A stretch of 6,091 nucleotides of DNA. It comes from Ignavibacteria bacterium (GTDB lineage: Bacteria; Bacteroidota; Ignavibacteria; Ignavibacteriales; Melioribacteraceae). Location of the stretch: positions 1 through 6,091 of the forward strand of contig DAIEQT010000041.1 in NCBI GenBank assembly GCA_027347545.1, in the 5' to 3' direction. Made by a program: the position numbers and the translations under genes. Under the pieces are notes generated by a model that was given only the letters and a program-made list of their open reading frames with translations, did not search any database and was not told the DNA's origin. Below, one piece after another: positions 5,175 through 6,091 of the stretch (the first letter of the stretch is position 1; each line of letters begins with the position of its first letter).

Positions 5175-6091
5175 ATGAATAAAGAAATAATTATTAACTC
5201 TTCCACTTCGCAGAACCGTGTTGCGATTACAGAAGATGGAAATCTAGTTGATTTTTTTGTTGACCATCCGGAAAAACAGAGGATGGTTGGCGACGTTTAC
5301 TACGGCAGAGTTGCCAGAGTATTGCCGGGAATCCGCGCAGCATTTATAGATATCGGTATGAAGCACGATGCGTTTCTTCACTTTTCTGATATTGGCGAAC
5401 GCACTGAAGCATTGCAAGGAATTTTTGATGACGATACCGATGACGATGATGAAATTGCACCAACTGAACAGAAGGAGGTAAAAGAAGAACCATCTCCAAA
5501 TTCTACTTTGGAACTTGCTAAACCTGTTCATGCAAAAGAAGCTGAGCAGCGCGAAAGACCTACTACACGTCTTCACAAAGGGGAAGACATTCTGATTCAG
5601 ATTATCAAAGAACCCGTGAAGGATAAAGGCGTTCGTGTTACTTCTTCAATTTCTATTCCGGGTAGATTCTGTGTACTTCTTCCTTTGGATAACAAGATTG
5701 GCGTTTCCAAAAAGATTGTTGATTTCCGCGAGCGTAAAAGATTAAGAAGAATTGCACGTGGAATATTGCCGAAAGATTGCGGCTTAATTATTCGTACAGC
5801 TGCAAAAGACCAGAGCGATGAATCGCTAAGCGGCGATTTGAAATATCTGGTTAAAATTTGGCAAGACATTCAGAACGAAGCTAAAAAAGAAGAGCCGCCG
5901 GCTCTGCTTTACAAAGATTTGAGCACAACAATTTCGGTTATCCGGGATTTATTCACTCCGGATGTTTCTAAAGTCTTTGTTGATTCGAAAAAACTTTGGA
6001 AGGAAATTAGAAATTATCTCCAGTTTATTCAGCCGGCACTTCTTGATAGAATTGAATTATACAAAGAAGACGCGCCGATTTTTGAAACCTT
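5175..6091 (+). CDS. rng: Ribonuclease G (RNase E/G family), 3'-truncated
   Basis: RNase E/G enzymes are endoribonucleases that cut single-stranded AU-rich RNA, process rRNA ends and start mRNA decay. The frame is open from the ATG at 5175 to the window end, 305 whole residues. The start (MNKEIIINSS, then QNRVAITEDG) matches the family N-terminus. The S1 domain follows: VGDVYYGRVARVLPGIRAAF from about 40, then IDIG and DAFLHFSDI (64-73). It is interrupted at about 75-131 by an acidic, low-complexity insertion. It resumes at KGEDILIQIIKEPVKDKGVR (from 135), then SISIPGRFCVLLP and VSKKI. The RNase H-like region contains IIRTAA, and the fragment ends at APIFET, just before the TTVDINTG-type segment. 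The catalytic metal-binding aspartates and the zinc-link cysteines lie beyond the window and cannot be checked. AAGG (5164-5167) lies 7 bases before the start, and the gap to dus is 19 bases, so the two are probably cotranscribed. The length so far suits the short RNase G form rather than long RNase E, but the C-terminus is unseen. Confidence 0.93.
   Translation, partial: MNKEIIINSSTSQNRVAITEDGNLVDFFVDHPEKQRMVGDVYYGRVARVLPGIRAAFIDIGMKHDAFLHFSDIGERTEALQGIFDDDTDDDDEIAPTEQKEVKEEPSPNSTLELAKPVHAKEAEQRERPTTRLHKGEDILIQIIKEPVKDKGVRVTSSISIPGRFCVLLPLDNKIGVSKKIVDFRERKRLRRIARGILPKDCGLIIRTAAKDQSDESLSGDLKYLVKIWQDIQNEAKKEEPPALLYKDLSTTISVIRDLFTPDVSKVFVDSKKLWKEIRNYLQFIQPALLDRIELYKEDAPIFET
5427..5453 (+). repeat. 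Asp-rich direct repeat inside rng
   Basis: GATGACGAT occurs at 5427-5435 and again at 5439-5447, separated by ACC and followed by GATGAA. In frame this encodes the acidic run DDDTDDDDE (residues 85-93) at the start of the S1-domain insertion of RNase G. The arrangement looks like local slippage or duplication and is in frame. Confidence 0.7.

Noticed and set aside
5472..5479. Perfect Shine-Dalgarno-like AAGGAGGT inside rng
   Set aside because: No ATG or GTG follows at suitable spacing, and the nearest in-frame TTG is about 28 bases away. It encodes ordinary Lys-Glu-Val in the low-complexity insertion. At most it might cause a brief ribosome pause.
5244..5869. Two minus-strand open frames (110 and 90 codons) opposite rng
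   Set aside because: The plus strand here is an unbroken RNase G reading frame with conserved motifs; the opposite frames have no recognisable features.
1..6091. A novel defence, mobile or biosynthetic system
   Set aside because: All six genes belong to well-known families with mostly intact motifs and a conserved order; no repeats, integrase, transposase, toxin or unrecognised gene is visible.

Overview
This window is a compact run of six same-strand housekeeping genes for RNA modification, translation and RNA turnover, with one flavin-cofactor gene: truB (5' end missing) - ribF - rpsO - pnp - dus (dusB-like) - rng (3' end missing). I see no mobile elements, CRISPR arrays, tRNA/rRNA genes or signs of recent transfer. 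The longest gene-free stretch is 63 bases, and base composition looks AT-rich and even throughout.

Organism: a bacterium, most likely of the Bacteroidota/Chlorobi/Ignavibacteria group. TruB is short, lacks a PUA domain, and has the TTPSYDLE-type segment I associate with that group. RibF carries a GHDHKFG motif, and RNase G has a long insertion in its S1 domain. Recognisable Shine-Dalgarno sequences before rpsO (AAGGAG), pnp (GAGG) and rng (AAGG) argue against typical Bacteroidetes, where they are usually weak or absent, and fit Ignavibacteria-like lineages better. This placement is inference, not proof.

Layout: bases 1-1593 hold truB and ribF, joined by an ATGA stop/start overlap. A 63-base gap (1594-1656) holds a strong hairpin without a U-tract and the rpsO Shine-Dalgarno; the hairpin contains a G.U/G-C step like that recognised by ribosomal protein S15, so it may be an autoregulatory leader. 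rpsO and pnp follow with only 10 bases between them. An intrinsic terminator overlaps the end of pnp, with the stop codon in its loop. dus starts 17 bases after the U-tract, and rng starts 19 bases after dus and runs off the window.

How they work together: TruB makes pseudouridine 55 and Dus makes dihydrouridine in tRNA. RibF makes FMN and FAD, and FMN is the Dus cofactor. S15 is an early 30S assembly protein. PNPase is a 3'-5' exoribonuclease and RNase G an endoribonuclease, so the two main RNA-decay activities lie two genes apart. The order truB-ribF-rpsO-pnp is widely conserved in bacteria. I do not see a novel system here; the points worth a second look are the rpsO leader hairpin, the terminator spanning the pnp stop codon, and several motif departures in TruB, Dus and RNase G.
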